From Amnibacterium endophyticum (GTDB taxonomy: Bacteria; Actinomycetota; Actinomycetes; Actinomycetales; Microbacteriaceae), in contig NZ_JBHUEA010000009.1 of assembly GCF_042680685.1 (NCBI RefSeq), positions 48,692-112,691 of the forward strand: a stretch of DNA of 64,000 bases, in the 5' to 3' direction. The notes beneath the pieces were generated by a model, which ran no database searches, was not told where the DNA came from, and worked only from the letters and a program-made list of their open reading frames with translations. How positions within the stretch are numbered: the first letter of the stretch is position 1; each line of letters opens with the position of its first letter. Position numbers and translations under genes: made by a program. Of this stretch, positions 9,381 through 18,708 are shown piece after piece.

Positions 9381-9407
9381 TTGGCACTCGGTCCTGCCGA
9401 GTGCCAG
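9381..9407. promoter_or_regulatory. CIRCE operator (HrcA site) upstream of groL
   Basis: TTGGCACTC, 9 nt, then GAGTGCCAG: the CIRCE inverted repeat (consensus TTAGCACTC-N9-GAGTGCTAA) with one change in each arm that keeps the symmetry. It lies 80 bp before the groL ATG. HrcA repression relieved by heat shock is the expected regulation; hrcA itself is not in the window. Confidence 0.93.
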
Positions 9408-9486
9408 GCGGCCGGTGAGGCGCCCGATCAGGGCACCCCCGCCGCCGGCTTCCATCCGTCACCGTCCAGGGAGGACGAGAACACCT

Positions 9487-11109
<1,623 letters not shown>

Positions 11110-11126
11110 TCCAGCGCTGAACCACG

Positions 11127-11162
11127 GCAGGGGCCGGGCACCTACGGGTGCCCGGCCCCTGC
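11127..11162 (+). terminator. groL terminator, 16-bp stem with UACG tetraloop
   Basis: Arms 11127-11142 and 11147-11162 are perfectly complementary (16 bp) and closed by TACG, an extra-stable UNCG-type tetraloop, 17 bp after the groL stop. Confidence 0.88.
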
Positions 11163-11310
11163 TGCGTCTGCGGGACATTTCGACCGCCTGCTGACCAGGC
11201 GGCCCACTGTGGTGCGGCGGGGACGCACACGGATGCGGCGCGGGGCCGGGACGCAGGGCATGCAGCCTTCAGCCGGGGGCCGAAGCCGACGCGGCGTGCG
11301 CCGGGTCGGT

Positions 11311-11400
11311 GCGGAACGGAGGACGTGTTGCGGAACGGAGGACGATTCGACCGAATTCGTCCTTCGTTCCACGATCCGTCCTCCGTTCGACACGCTGGTC
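11311..11400. repeat. dispersed palindromic element, copy A
   Basis: A roughly 90-bp element built of two forward copies of GGAACGGAGGAC followed by two complementary copies (GTCCTTCGTTCC, GTCCTCCGTTCG), giving nested hairpins around ATTCGACCG. A second copy, nearly 90% identical, is at 33013-33102. Both lie at the end of a convergent gene pair. With the tandem repeat beside it, it fills the gap between groL and the WXG100 gene; no convincing ORF is present there. Confidence 0.82.
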
Positions 11401-11461
11401 CCGGCGTCCCGGCGTCCCGGCGTCCCGGCGTCCCGGCGTCCCGGCGTCCCGGTGTCCTGGC
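11398..11461. repeat. 8-bp tandem repeat, eight units
   Basis: Eight consecutive copies of GTCCCGGC; the last two are slightly degenerate (GTCCCGGT, GTCCTGGC). A candidate variable-number locus, directly after palindromic element copy A and 27 bp from the stop of the WXG100 gene. Confidence 0.9.
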
Positions 11462-11487
11462 GCTGTCGCAGCAGCGCGGAGCGCCGC

Positions 11488-11775
11488 TCAGCCGAAGAGG
11501 CGGGCGTTCGCCAGCTCCGTCTCGACGTACTGCTGACCGGCCAGCCGCAGGGCGCGGTCGATCGAGGCCAGCACCTCCTCCACGCTCGTCTGCGTGGTGC
11601 GCCACTGCTGGACGACGCCGTGGAAGGCGACCGCGGCGGCGCCCGTCCAGACGCCCTGCAGACCCTCCAGCTGGCCGTGCAGGGCGGACACCTCGCCCTG
11701 CAACCGAGCGACGGTGCCGCTGATCGCCCCTGCCGCGGCCGTGACGGCCTCGCTGTCGACGGTGAACCTGGTCAC
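11488..11775 (-). CDS. WXG100-family (ESAT-6-like) protein
   Basis: 95 aa, the size of the family. Two helices flank the WxG turn (GVWTGAAAVAF), and YVETE near the C-terminus fits the YxxxD/E secretion signal for type VII (ESX) systems. The start is GTG 11775, preceded by an AGAAGGGGG ribosome binding site. No EccC ATPase or other ESX component is nearby, so this is an orphan substrate-like gene. It lies downstream of a sensor kinase gene on the same strand, separated by 48 bp. Confidence 0.88.
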   Translation of the reverse strand: MTRFTVDSEAVTAAAGAISGTVARLQGEVSALHGQLEGLQGVWTGAAAVAFHGVVQQWRTTQTSVEEVLASIDRALRLAGQQYVETELANARLFG

Positions 11776-11823
11776 GGGTGACCCCCTTCTCGCCGCCCCG
11801 GGCGGGCGGATCGGGGCGTCACG

Positions 11824-13536
11824 CTAGGAGGCGGAGACGTGCTCCTCGGCCGGATCCGACTCGTCGTCCGTCTCCGGCTCGGGATCGGGGCTGTGGAGGA
11901 GCGGAAGCGCCACGCGGAAGGTCGCGCCGCCACCCGCGGTCTCCGAGATCCCGATCGTGCCCTGGTGCGCCTGCACGATCGCGGCGACGATCGCGAGACC
12001 GAGCCCGCTGCCGCCCGTGTCGCGCGTGCGCGAGGAGTCGGCGCGCCAGAAGCGCTGGAAGATCTTCTCCCGCACCTGCGGCGGGATGCCCTCGCCGTGG
12101 TCGATCACCTCGAAGACGGCGAGGGAGCGGACGCGGTCGGCGTAGGCGGCGATCTCGATGGGGGAGTCTGCGGGGGTGAACCGGATGGCGTTGCCGATCA
12201 GGTTCGTCAGCACCTGCCGCAGCTTGTCCTCCTCGGCGAACACGACGGGCCGGGTCGAGCCGCTGACCTGCACGGCGTCGACCGGCTCCGCCTCGCCCCC
12301 CTCGCGCATCTTCCGTCGCTGACGCAGCAGCCGTGCCGACGCGAGGCGCAGGGACGCGGTGACGCTCGCGGCGTCGCCGGCGCCGGCGCCACGACGGAAC
12401 AGCCGGCTCGTGGTGACCGCGGCGACCGCGTCGGCGTCCGCGGACGGCACGGGGCGGAGGATCTCGAGCGCGCCCGTCTGCTGCTCGGGATCGTGGCCGA
12501 TGACGCGGATCGTGCGGCCGGGCGCGAGGGCGCGGGCGTCGAGCGCCGCGTCGTGCGCCAGCGGCAGCAGCTCGACCTCGGTGCGCTTCAGCTCGCGCGC
12601 CTCGTCCAGCCGGGCGAGTGCGAGGAGGTCCGACACGAGCGCGCCGAGCCGCACCGCCTCGCGCTCGATGCGGTCCATGGCCTGCCCGACGTCCTCGCGG
12701 GACTGCAGCGCGCCCATCCGGTACAGCTCCGCGTACCCGCGGACCGAGACGAGCGGGGTGCGCAGCTCGTGGCTCGCGTCCCCGACGAAGCGGCGCATCT
12801 GGTCGATCGTGCGCGCGCGATCCGCCAGGGCGCCGTCGATCTGGTTCAGCATCCGGTTGAGCGAGCGGTTCAACCGCCCGACCTCGGTGTTCGGCGTCGC
12901 GTTGCCGAGCCGCTGCCCGAAGTCGCCGTCCGCGATCGCCGCGGCCGTCCGCTCCACCTGCCGCAGCGGGGCGAAGGTCGACGACACGAGGATTCGCGTC
13001 AGCACCGCTCCGACCACGACGACCGCGAGGCCGAACAGCACGAACAGCGTGAGGAGCTGGCTGACGACGTTGTTCACGCCCTGCAGCGGCAGGCCGAGCA
13101 CGGCGAGCGTGCCGTCCCCGAGCGGCTTGACGGCCATCCGGTACTCGGGGGAGCCGTCGTCCGCGTGGATCGTGAACGCCTGCAGCGGGCGCGCGTCGCG
13201 GATCTCGCCGCGGACCTCCACCGCCTCCGGCACCAGCTGCTGCCACCGCGGGTTCGCGCGGATCACGGCGCCGTCGCCGTCGAGGTGCGCGAACACGAAC
13301 TGGGTCGCCGCGGCCATCTCGTCGTTCGCGACCGTGTTCGCGTTCACCGACTCCAGTGTGCTCACGATCTGCCGGTCCGAGTCCGTGAGCAGGTAGGACC
13401 GCAGCAGGCTGAGGCTGCCGGCGCCGGACGTCGCGAGCCCGAGCGTGAGCACGAGCACCGTGACGGCGGTGATCTTGGTGCGGAGCGAGATCCCGTTCCA
13501 CCGGTCGGACAGCGTCGACAGCATCGTGCGCATCAT
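11824..13536 (-). CDS. sensor histidine kinase
   Basis: 570 aa: TM1 (about 21-45), an extracytoplasmic sensor region of about 110 residues, TM2 (about 157-183), HAMP, HisKA with the phospho-acceptor His256 (DASHELRTPLVSVRGY), and HATPase_c with the N box (NLIGNAIRFTP), G1 (DHGEGIP) and G2 (GGSGLGLAIV). About 80 residues (350-427, Arg/Ala-rich) are inserted between the dimerisation domain and the N box, longer than is usual. The tail is acidic. It follows its response regulator by 55 bp on the same strand. It resembles actinobacterial MprB/TcrY/PrrB-type kinases; the signal is unknown. Confidence 0.94.
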   Translation of the reverse strand: MMRTMLSTLSDRWNGISLRTKITAVTVLVLTLGLATSGAGSLSLLRSYLLTDSDRQIVSTLESVNANTVANDEMAAATQFVFAHLDGDGAVIRANPRWQQLVPEAVEVRGEIRDARPLQAFTIHADDGSPEYRMAVKPLGDGTLAVLGLPLQGVNNVVSQLLTLFVLFGLAVVVVGAVLTRILVSSTFAPLRQVERTAAAIADGDFGQRLGNATPNTEVGRLNRSLNRMLNQIDGALADRARTIDQMRRFVGDASHELRTPLVSVRGYAELYRMGALQSREDVGQAMDRIEREAVRLGALVSDLLALARLDEARELKRTEVELLPLAHDAALDARALAPGRTIRVIGHDPEQQTGALEILRPVPSADADAVAAVTTSRLFRRGAGAGDAASVTASLRLASARLLRQRRKMREGGEAEPVDAVQVSGSTRPVVFAEEDKLRQVLTNLIGNAIRFTPADSPIEIAAYADRVRSLAVFEVIDHGEGIPPQVREKIFQRFWRADSSRTRDTGGSGLGLAIVAAIVQAHQGTIGISETAGGGATFRVALPLLHSPDPEPETDDESDPAEEHVSAS

Positions 13537-13591
13537 CCTGACGGGTGAATCGTGGAGCGCGCTGCGCCCCTCGTGTCGATCGGCCGAGCGA

Positions 13592-14287
13592 TCAGACCTT
13601 CGCCGCCTTCAGCATGTAGCCGAAGCCGCGCTTGGTCTGGATGATCGGCTCGGTCGAGTGGGCGTCGAGCTTGCGGCGCAGGTACGAGATGTACGACTCC
13701 ACGATGCCGGCGTCCCCGTTGAAGTCGTACTCCCACACGTGGTCGAGGATCTGCGCCTTGGACAGCACGCGGTTCGGGTTCAGCATCAGGTAGCGCAGCA
13801 GCTTGAACTCGGTGGGGGAGAGCTCGATCGCCTCGGCGCCCACGGTCACCTCGTGCGTGTCCTGGTCCATCGTCAGCTCGCCCGCGCGGATGACGGCGTC
13901 CTCCTCCGCGTGCATCGTGCGGCGCAGGATCGCCTTGATGCGCGCGACGATCTCGTCGAGGCTGAACGGCTTCGTGACGTAGTCGTCCCCGCCGACGGTG
14001 AGGCCGGTGATCTTGTCCTCGGTGTCGTCCTTCGCCGTGAGGAACAGGATCGGCGAGGTGTAGCCGGAGGCGCGCAGCCGCTTCGTGACGCCGAACCCGT
14101 TCATGTCGGGGAGCATCACGTCGAGGATGATCAGGTCCGGCTCCTCCTCGAGGACCGCCGAGATCGCCTGCGCGCCGTTGCTCACGGCGCGGACCGCGAA
14201 GCCGGCGAACCGGAGGCTCGTGGTCAGCAGGTCACGGATGTTCGGCTCGTCGTCGACGATGAGGACGCGGGGCTGATCTGAGGCCAT
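13592..14287 (-). CDS. OmpR/PhoB-family response regulator
   Basis: 231 aa. The receiver domain has the acidic pair Asp12/Asp13, phospho-acceptor Asp56 (LIILDVMLPDMNG) and the conserved Lys of DDYVTKPFSLDE. The C-terminal winged helix shows LSPTEFKLLRYLMLNPNRVL and the recognition region VESYISYLRRKLD. First gene of an operon with the kinase at 11824. It resembles the TcrX/PrrA group by eye, but the regulon cannot be assigned from sequence. Confidence 0.95.
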   Translation of the reverse strand: MASDQPRVLIVDDEPNIRDLLTTSLRFAGFAVRAVSNGAQAISAVLEEEPDLIILDVMLPDMNGFGVTKRLRASGYTSPILFLTAKDDTEDKITGLTVGGDDYVTKPFSLDEIVARIKAILRRTMHAEEDAVIRAGELTMDQDTHEVTVGAEAIELSPTEFKLLRYLMLNPNRVLSKAQILDHVWEYDFNGDAGIVESYISYLRRKLDAHSTEPIIQTKRGFGYMLKAAKV

Positions 14288-14390
14288 GGCGCACAGTTTC
14301 TGCGCGATTTCTGAGCACTTCCTGACACTGCTCCGGGTGCATCCGGCGCGCGCCGGACCTGCCGCCGGTGGGGCGCCTGTGCGCGGGGTC

Positions 14391-14648
14391 TCAGCGGGCC
14401 CGGCGGACCGCCACGACGACGACGAGCGCGATCACGAGCAGCAGCCCGATGGTCAGCCCGGGCAGCGGCAGCAGGGTGAGGACGGCGAGGCCGCCGGTCC
14501 GGAAGGCCGAGTCGGGCACGCCGGCCGCGTGGAGGATCAGGATCGCGACGACCGAGATCGCGGACAGGCCGATCAGGGCGAAGGCCATCGCGGCGAGCAC
14601 CCGCTGCGCGCGCGGCACCTCGGTCCTCCGGTCGCCGCGCTCCGCCAC
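14391..14648 (-). CDS. small membrane protein, two TM segments
   Basis: 85 aa, not recognised. Two hydrophobic helices (about residues 17-41 and 52-80) are joined by a short loop and it ends in VRRAR, so the C-terminus is probably cytoplasmic. Upstream of the response regulator on the same strand but separated from it by about 100 bp; divergent from the csp gene at 14752. Confidence 0.65.
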   Translation of the reverse strand: MAERGDRRTEVPRAQRVLAAMAFALIGLSAISVVAILILHAAGVPDSAFRTGGLAVLTLLPLPGLTIGLLLVIALVVVVAVRRAR

Positions 14649-14751
14649 GCCCCGAGGCTATCGGCCGGACCGGCCGCGCGACGGACCGCCGGTAGCATGG
14701 ACCGGCCGAAACCGGCTCCCACCCGCTCCCGCTCCAACCCAAGAGGTCACG

Positions 14752-15132
14752 ATGCCCACCGGCAGGGTCAAGTTCTACGACGACGTCAAGGGGTTCGGCT
14801 TCATCGCCGCCGAGGACGGTTCCGAGGTGTTCCTGCACGCGTCCGCGCTGCCGCAGGGCACGAGCGTGAAGAAGGGCAGCCGGGTCGAGTTCGGCATCGC
14901 CGACGGCCGGCGCGGCGCCCAGGCGCTGTCCGTGCGGGTGCTCGAGCAGCCGACCACGATGGCGAAGATGGCCCGGCCCTCGGCCGAGGACATGGCGGTC
15001 CGGGTCGAGGACCTGATCAAGTGGCTGGAGCGCGCGGGGAACGACCTGCGGCACGGCCGCTACCCCGACCAGGCGCGCGGGCAGCAGGTCGCCGCGGTCC
15101 TGCGCCGCGTCGCGGACGACTTCGACGCGTGA
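14752..15132 (+). CDS. cold-shock domain protein with C-terminal helical extension
   Basis: 126 aa. Residues 1-65 are a cold-shock domain (RNP1 KGFGFI, RNP2 VFLHAS). The remaining 60 residues (AEDMAVRVEDLIKWLERAGN ...) form a predicted helical extension typical of actinobacterial CspB-like proteins of this length. ATG 14752 has AAGAGGT upstream, and TAGCAT at about 14693 may be the -10. Its stop overlaps the GTG start of the DUF3027 gene (GTGA), a conserved pairing in actinobacteria. Confidence 0.92.
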   Translation: MPTGRVKFYDDVKGFGFIAAEDGSEVFLHASALPQGTSVKKGSRVEFGIADGRRGAQALSVRVLEQPTTMAKMARPSAEDMAVRVEDLIKWLERAGNDLRHGRYPDQARGQQVAAVLRRVADDFDA

Positions 15133-15566
15133 CCGACGAGGAGCGCGTCGAGCTGGCCCTGACGGCGCTGGCGGAGGTCGTCGACCCCGCTGCCGTCGGC
15201 CCGCTGGTCGACGCCGGAGTTCCCGCGCCGGGCGTGATCGACCTGCGCTTCGCCGCGGTCATGCCGGGCTACGTCGACTGGTTCTGGACGGTCTCGACCT
15301 CCGACCTCGAGGGCGTCGAGCCGACGGTGCTCGAGCTCGAGCTGCTCCCCGGCGAGGGCGCGCTGGTCGCGCCGGCCTGGGTGCCGTGGGAGGAGCGGCT
15401 CGCCGAGTGGCGGCGCAGCCACGCCGACGAGCCCGACGAGGACGAGGGCGACGACGACGAGGACGACCTCGACGAGGCCGATCTCGACGAGGACGACGAC
15501 CTGCTGGACGACGACGTGGACGTCGACGCCGCGGCGGACGAGGAGCCGGGCGACCGCTCGGTGTGA
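15129..15566 (+). CDS. DUF3027 domain protein with acidic tail
   Basis: 145 aa, begins at the GTG that overlaps the csp stop. Residues 1-95 carry the DUF3027 features (MPGYVDWFWTVSTSDLE, then the diagnostic APAWVPWEERL). The last 50 residues are almost entirely Asp/Glu, a polyanionic tail. Function unknown. Coupling to a cold-shock gene and the acidic tail suggest an RNA- or ribosome-related partner, but that is inference. Confidence 0.88.
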   Translation: MTDEERVELALTALAEVVDPAAVGPLVDAGVPAPGVIDLRFAAVMPGYVDWFWTVSTSDLEGVEPTVLELELLPGEGALVAPAWVPWEERLAEWRRSHADEPDEDEGDDDEDDLDEADLDEDDDLLDDDVDVDAAADEEPGDRSV

Positions 15567-15578
15567 CCGGGAGGCGCC

Positions 15579-16694
15579 CTACGCCAGGCGCTCGACGACG
15601 TGGTCGATGCAGGCGATGAGGGCCCGCACGTCCTCCGTCGGCACCGAGGCGAAGGTGCCGATCCGCAGCTGGTTGCGGCCGAGCTTGCGGTACGGCTCGG
15701 TGTCCACGATGCCGTTCGCCCGAAGGGTCGCCGCGATGGCGGCGGCGTCCACGCCCTCGAAGTCGACGGTGACGACGACGGGGGAGCGGTCCTCGGGCCG
15801 CGCGACGAAGGGGCGCGCGTACGGGGCCGCCTCGGCCCAGTCGTAGAGCAGCGACGAGGACGCGGCCGCGCGGCCCGCCGCCCAGGCGAGGCCGCCCCGG
15901 TCGAGCATCCAGCCCAGCTGCTCGTCGAGCAGCACGAGCGTCGCGAGCGCGGGCGTGTTCAGCGTCTGGTCGAGCCGCGAGTTGTCGAGCGCGGTCTTCA
16001 ACGACAGGAACTCGGGGACGTAGCGGTCGCTCGCGGCGATCCGCTCGATGCGCTCGACGGCGGCCGGGGAGCAGAGCGCGAGCCAGAGCCCGCCGTCGGA
16101 GCCGAGGTTCTTCTGCGGCGCGAAGTAGTAGACGTCGGCCTCGGCCGCGTCGAAGTCGATGCCGCCCGCGGCGCTCGTGGCGTCGACGACCGTGAGCGCG
16201 CCGTCCGCGCGCACGCGGCGCACGGGAGCGGCGACCCCGGTCGAGGTCTCGTTGTGCGGCCAGGCGTAGACGTCGACGCCCTCCAGCGGCTCGGGCTCGG
16301 CGCGGGAGCCGGGCTCGGCCCGGCGCACGTCGGGGGCATCGAGCCAGGGCGTGCGGGCGGCCGCGGCGAACTTCGCGCCGAACTCGCCGTAGGCGCAGTG
16401 CTGGCTGCGCCGCTCGATCAGCCCGAACGCGGCGGCGTCCCAGAAGGCGGTGGAGCCGCCGTTGCCGAGGAGCACCTCGTAGCCGTCCGGTGCGCCGAGC
16501 AGCCGCGCCACGCGGTCCCGGACCGACCCGACGAGCGCGCGGACCGGACGCTGCCGGTGCGACGTGCCGAGCAGGGTCGTGCCGGCGGCCGCGAGCGCCT
16601 CGAGCTGCGCCGGTCGGATCCGCGAGGGGCCGCAGCCGAACCGGCCGTCGGCGGGCTTCAGGTCGGCCGGGATGACGAGGTCGATCACGGGCAC
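15579..16694 (-). CDS. serC: phosphoserine aminotransferase
   Basis: 371 aa. Class V PLP-dependent aminotransferase converting 3-phosphohydroxypyruvate to 3-phosphoserine in serine synthesis. Visible: FGCGPSRIRP and GTSHRQRPV at the N-terminus, the cofactor region WPHNETSTGVA, and the PLP Lys in FAPQKNLGSDGG; GRNQLRIGTFAS near the C-terminus binds phosphate. Two GTG codons (16694 and 16688) are possible starts. TAGGGT on the minus strand (16698-16703) would favour the inner one if the transcript is leaderless. Divergent from the IdeR-like gene. Confidence 0.93.
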   Translation of the reverse strand: MPVIDLVIPADLKPADGRFGCGPSRIRPAQLEALAAAGTTLLGTSHRQRPVRALVGSVRDRVARLLGAPDGYEVLLGNGGSTAFWDAAAFGLIERRSQHCAYGEFGAKFAAAARTPWLDAPDVRRAEPGSRAEPEPLEGVDVYAWPHNETSTGVAAPVRRVRADGALTVVDATSAAGGIDFDAAEADVYYFAPQKNLGSDGGLWLALCSPAAVERIERIAASDRYVPEFLSLKTALDNSRLDQTLNTPALATLVLLDEQLGWMLDRGGLAWAAGRAAASSSLLYDWAEAAPYARPFVARPEDRSPVVVTVDFEGVDAAAIAATLRANGIVDTEPYRKLGRNQLRIGTFASVPTEDVRALIACIDHVVERLA

Positions 16695-16765
16695 CAGACC
16701 CTAGCCGGGGCCGTCGGAGCGCCTCCGTAGACTGGGCACCGCCTTCGCGAAGGGGAGGAACGCGC

Positions 16766-17458
16766 GTGACCGATCTCGTCGACACCACCGAGATGTACCT
16801 GCGCACGATCCTCGACCTCGAGGAGGAGGACATCGTGCCCCTCCGCGCGCGGATCTCCGAGCGCCTCGGCCACTCGGGCCCGACCGTCTCGCAGACGATC
16901 GCGCGCATGGAGCGGGACGGCCTCGTCGTCGTGTCCGGCGACCGGCACCTCGAGCTGACCGACGCCGGGCGCACGAAGGCCGTGCACGTGCTGCGCAAGC
17001 ACCGCCTGGCCGAGCGGCTGCTGTCCGACGTGATCGGGCTCGAGTGGCAGTACGTGCACGACGAGGCCTGCCGGTGGGAGCACGTGATGAGCGAGCAGGT
17101 CGAGCGGCGGCTCGTCGAGCTGCTCGGGAACCCGACCGAGTCGCCGTACGGCAACCCGATCCCCGACCTCGACGACCTCGGCACCTCGCCGTCGGTGCGC
17201 TTCCTCGACGGCGTCGTCTCGCTGGTGCCGCACATGCGCAGCCGGGAGGAGCCGGCCGAGGTCGTCGTGCGCCGGCTCGGGGAGCCCGCCCAGTTCGATC
17301 CCGACCTGCTCGCGGACCTGAAGGCGACCGGCGTGATGCCCGGAGCGCGCGCCGTCGCCGAGCGGACGTCCGGCGGCGTGCGGCTCGCGGTCGACGGGTA
17401 CGACGAGACGATCGAGCTGCCGGACGAGGTGGCCGTCCACGTGTTCGTCGAGCGCTGA
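16766..17458 (+). CDS. DtxR/IdeR-type metal-dependent transcriptional repressor
   Basis: 230 aa: winged helix (residues 1-73), dimerisation/metal domain (74-140) and a C-terminal FeoA/SH3-like domain (150-230). All metal ligands known from DtxR/IdeR fall at the same residue numbers: His79, Glu83 and His98 of the ancillary site; Met10, Cys102, Glu105 and His106 of the primary site. Cys102 and Met10 favour an iron-responsive rather than a manganese-responsive (MntR) protein. GTG start at 16766 with AGGGGAGG upstream. Expected to repress iron-uptake genes in the presence of Fe(II). Confidence 0.94.
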   Translation: MTDLVDTTEMYLRTILDLEEEDIVPLRARISERLGHSGPTVSQTIARMERDGLVVVSGDRHLELTDAGRTKAVHVLRKHRLAERLLSDVIGLEWQYVHDEACRWEHVMSEQVERRLVELLGNPTESPYGNPIPDLDDLGTSPSVRFLDGVVSLVPHMRSREEPAEVVVRRLGEPAQFDPDLLADLKATGVMPGARAVAERTSGGVRLAVDGYDETIELPDEVAVHVFVER

Positions 17459-17584
17459 GAACCCTCCACTTCGACTCGAAGGTCATCCGCGCGTCGCACG
17501 GCCGTGCCGTGAGCGTTTCGTTACCGTGACCCCTGCTTCCCGGGGGTTCCGAACCCCGGGGCGACGACTCGCTGGGGGTGCGGG

Positions 17585-18307
17585 ATGGCGATGGGTGAGG
17601 ACCGGGTGGGGCCGAGCGCCCATGACGGCCGGGCGAGGTCGGCGCCGAGGCGCAGCCGCTCGAGGACGGCGCTGTCCGCCGTGGTGATGACGATCGCGGC
17701 CGGGCTCGTGGCGACGATCGCGCTGCCGTCCTACGCGGTGAACCCGCTGGACCGCAACGAGCCGAAGGTCGAGGCCAGGTCCGTCACCGAGACCGGTCAG
17801 CAGCGCTTCGAGGCGACCGCGGAGGCCGCGACGGCCGAGCTGCAGCGCGACAAGTTCACGGCGACGTCCTCGGCGGTGCTGCTGCGCCGCCAGTACGCCG
17901 CGCAGTTCGCCTACGACGGGCCGAGCGCCGCGGACTACCTGAAGAACCCGGACCACCCGCCGTTCAGCCTGCAGGCCGTGTACAACCGGGGTCTCGACTA
18001 CCTCGGCGTCCCCTACGTGTTCGGCGGCGCCGACCCGAGCGGCTTCGACTGCTCCGGCTTCATCATGTACGTGTACGCGCAGTTCGGCGTCGCGCTGCCC
18101 CACTCCGTCACCTCGCAGGACGCGATCGGGCAGACCATCAGCCCGGAGGACGCGCAGCCGGGCGACGTGGTCATCTTCAACGACCACTCGCACGACGGCT
18201 TCTACGCGGGCGACGGCAAGATCCTCCACGCCCCCTACCCCGGCGCGCGGGTGCGGGTGCAGCAGCTGTGGACGAGCAACGTCCACTTCGTCCGCTTCGG
18301 CATCTGA
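17585..18307 (+). CDS. secreted NlpC/P60 peptidoglycan hydrolase
   Basis: 240 aa. A basic N-terminus and signal segment (about 29-51, ending ALPSYA) are followed by a spacer and an NlpC/P60 domain (about 128-240). The catalytic set is Cys156 (GFDCSGF), His203 (SHDGFYAGDG) and His215. It cleaves D-Glu-mDAP/Lys-type links in stem peptides outside the cell. The 126-bp leader has a CCCGGGGGTTC hairpin near 17540 but no recognisable ydaO/c-di-AMP riboswitch. The first of two ATGs (MAM) is taken as start. Confidence 0.93.
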   Translation: MAMGEDRVGPSAHDGRARSAPRRSRSRTALSAVVMTIAAGLVATIALPSYAVNPLDRNEPKVEARSVTETGQQRFEATAEAATAELQRDKFTATSSAVLLRRQYAAQFAYDGPSAADYLKNPDHPPFSLQAVYNRGLDYLGVPYVFGGADPSGFDCSGFIMYVYAQFGVALPHSVTSQDAIGQTISPEDAQPGDVVIFNDHSHDGFYAGDGKILHAPYPGARVRVQQLWTSNVHFVRFGI

Positions 18308-18444
18308 GCCTCCGCGAGGCGGGGCCGCGCGAGCGCCGCACGTGTCCGGCGCGTGAACGCGCGGTCACGACCGGGGAACGACGGGCACGCGGCGTCCCCG
18401 CAGTCCCCTAGCCTGACGCCGAAGGACATCGGCGGGAGGTCGTC

Positions 18445-18708
18445 GTGACGCGGACGGGCAGCAGGAGGGGGCGGTCCACGCCCGCGCTCCCGCTGCGCGA
18501 GCGCCATCATCTCCACGCCATACCGCCGTCGAAGCGTCGTGCGCAGGGTGTCGTCCGTCAGGGCGGCACCCTGTTCGCGTTCCCGGGGCCGCCGGCGCCC
18601 GGGCGCTCCGGGGCCGGGGGCGCAGGCCGCCGACCCGTCCGCCGTCGAACCCCTGCAAGCCGTGCAGGCCGCTTCGAGAGGAACGCCCCATGCGCACCCT
18701 GGTCCTGA
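18445..18708 (+). CDS. possible small Arg/Pro-rich ORF
   Basis: 87 codons from a GTG at 18445 with GGGAGG 6 bp upstream and a TAGCCT -10-like hexamer at about 18408. The product is Arg/Gly/Pro-rich with no recognisable domain and runs 19 bp into the HNH gene. It is the only candidate in the 382-bp interval 18308-18689; the composition may simply reflect high GC, so this is weak. Confidence 0.25.
   Translation: MTRTGSRRGRSTPALPLRERHHLHAIPPSKRRAQGVVRQGGTLFAFPGPPAPGRSGAGGAGRRPVRRRTPASRAGRFERNAPCAPWS

Noticed and set aside
11488..11775. Type VII secretion locus
   Set aside because: Only a single WXG100 gene is present; none of the Ecc core components occurs in the window.
17459..17584. ydaO/c-di-AMP riboswitch upstream of the NlpC/P60 gene
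   Set aside because: The leader is only 126 bp and shows one short CCCGGGGGTTC hairpin without the conserved ydaO helices.
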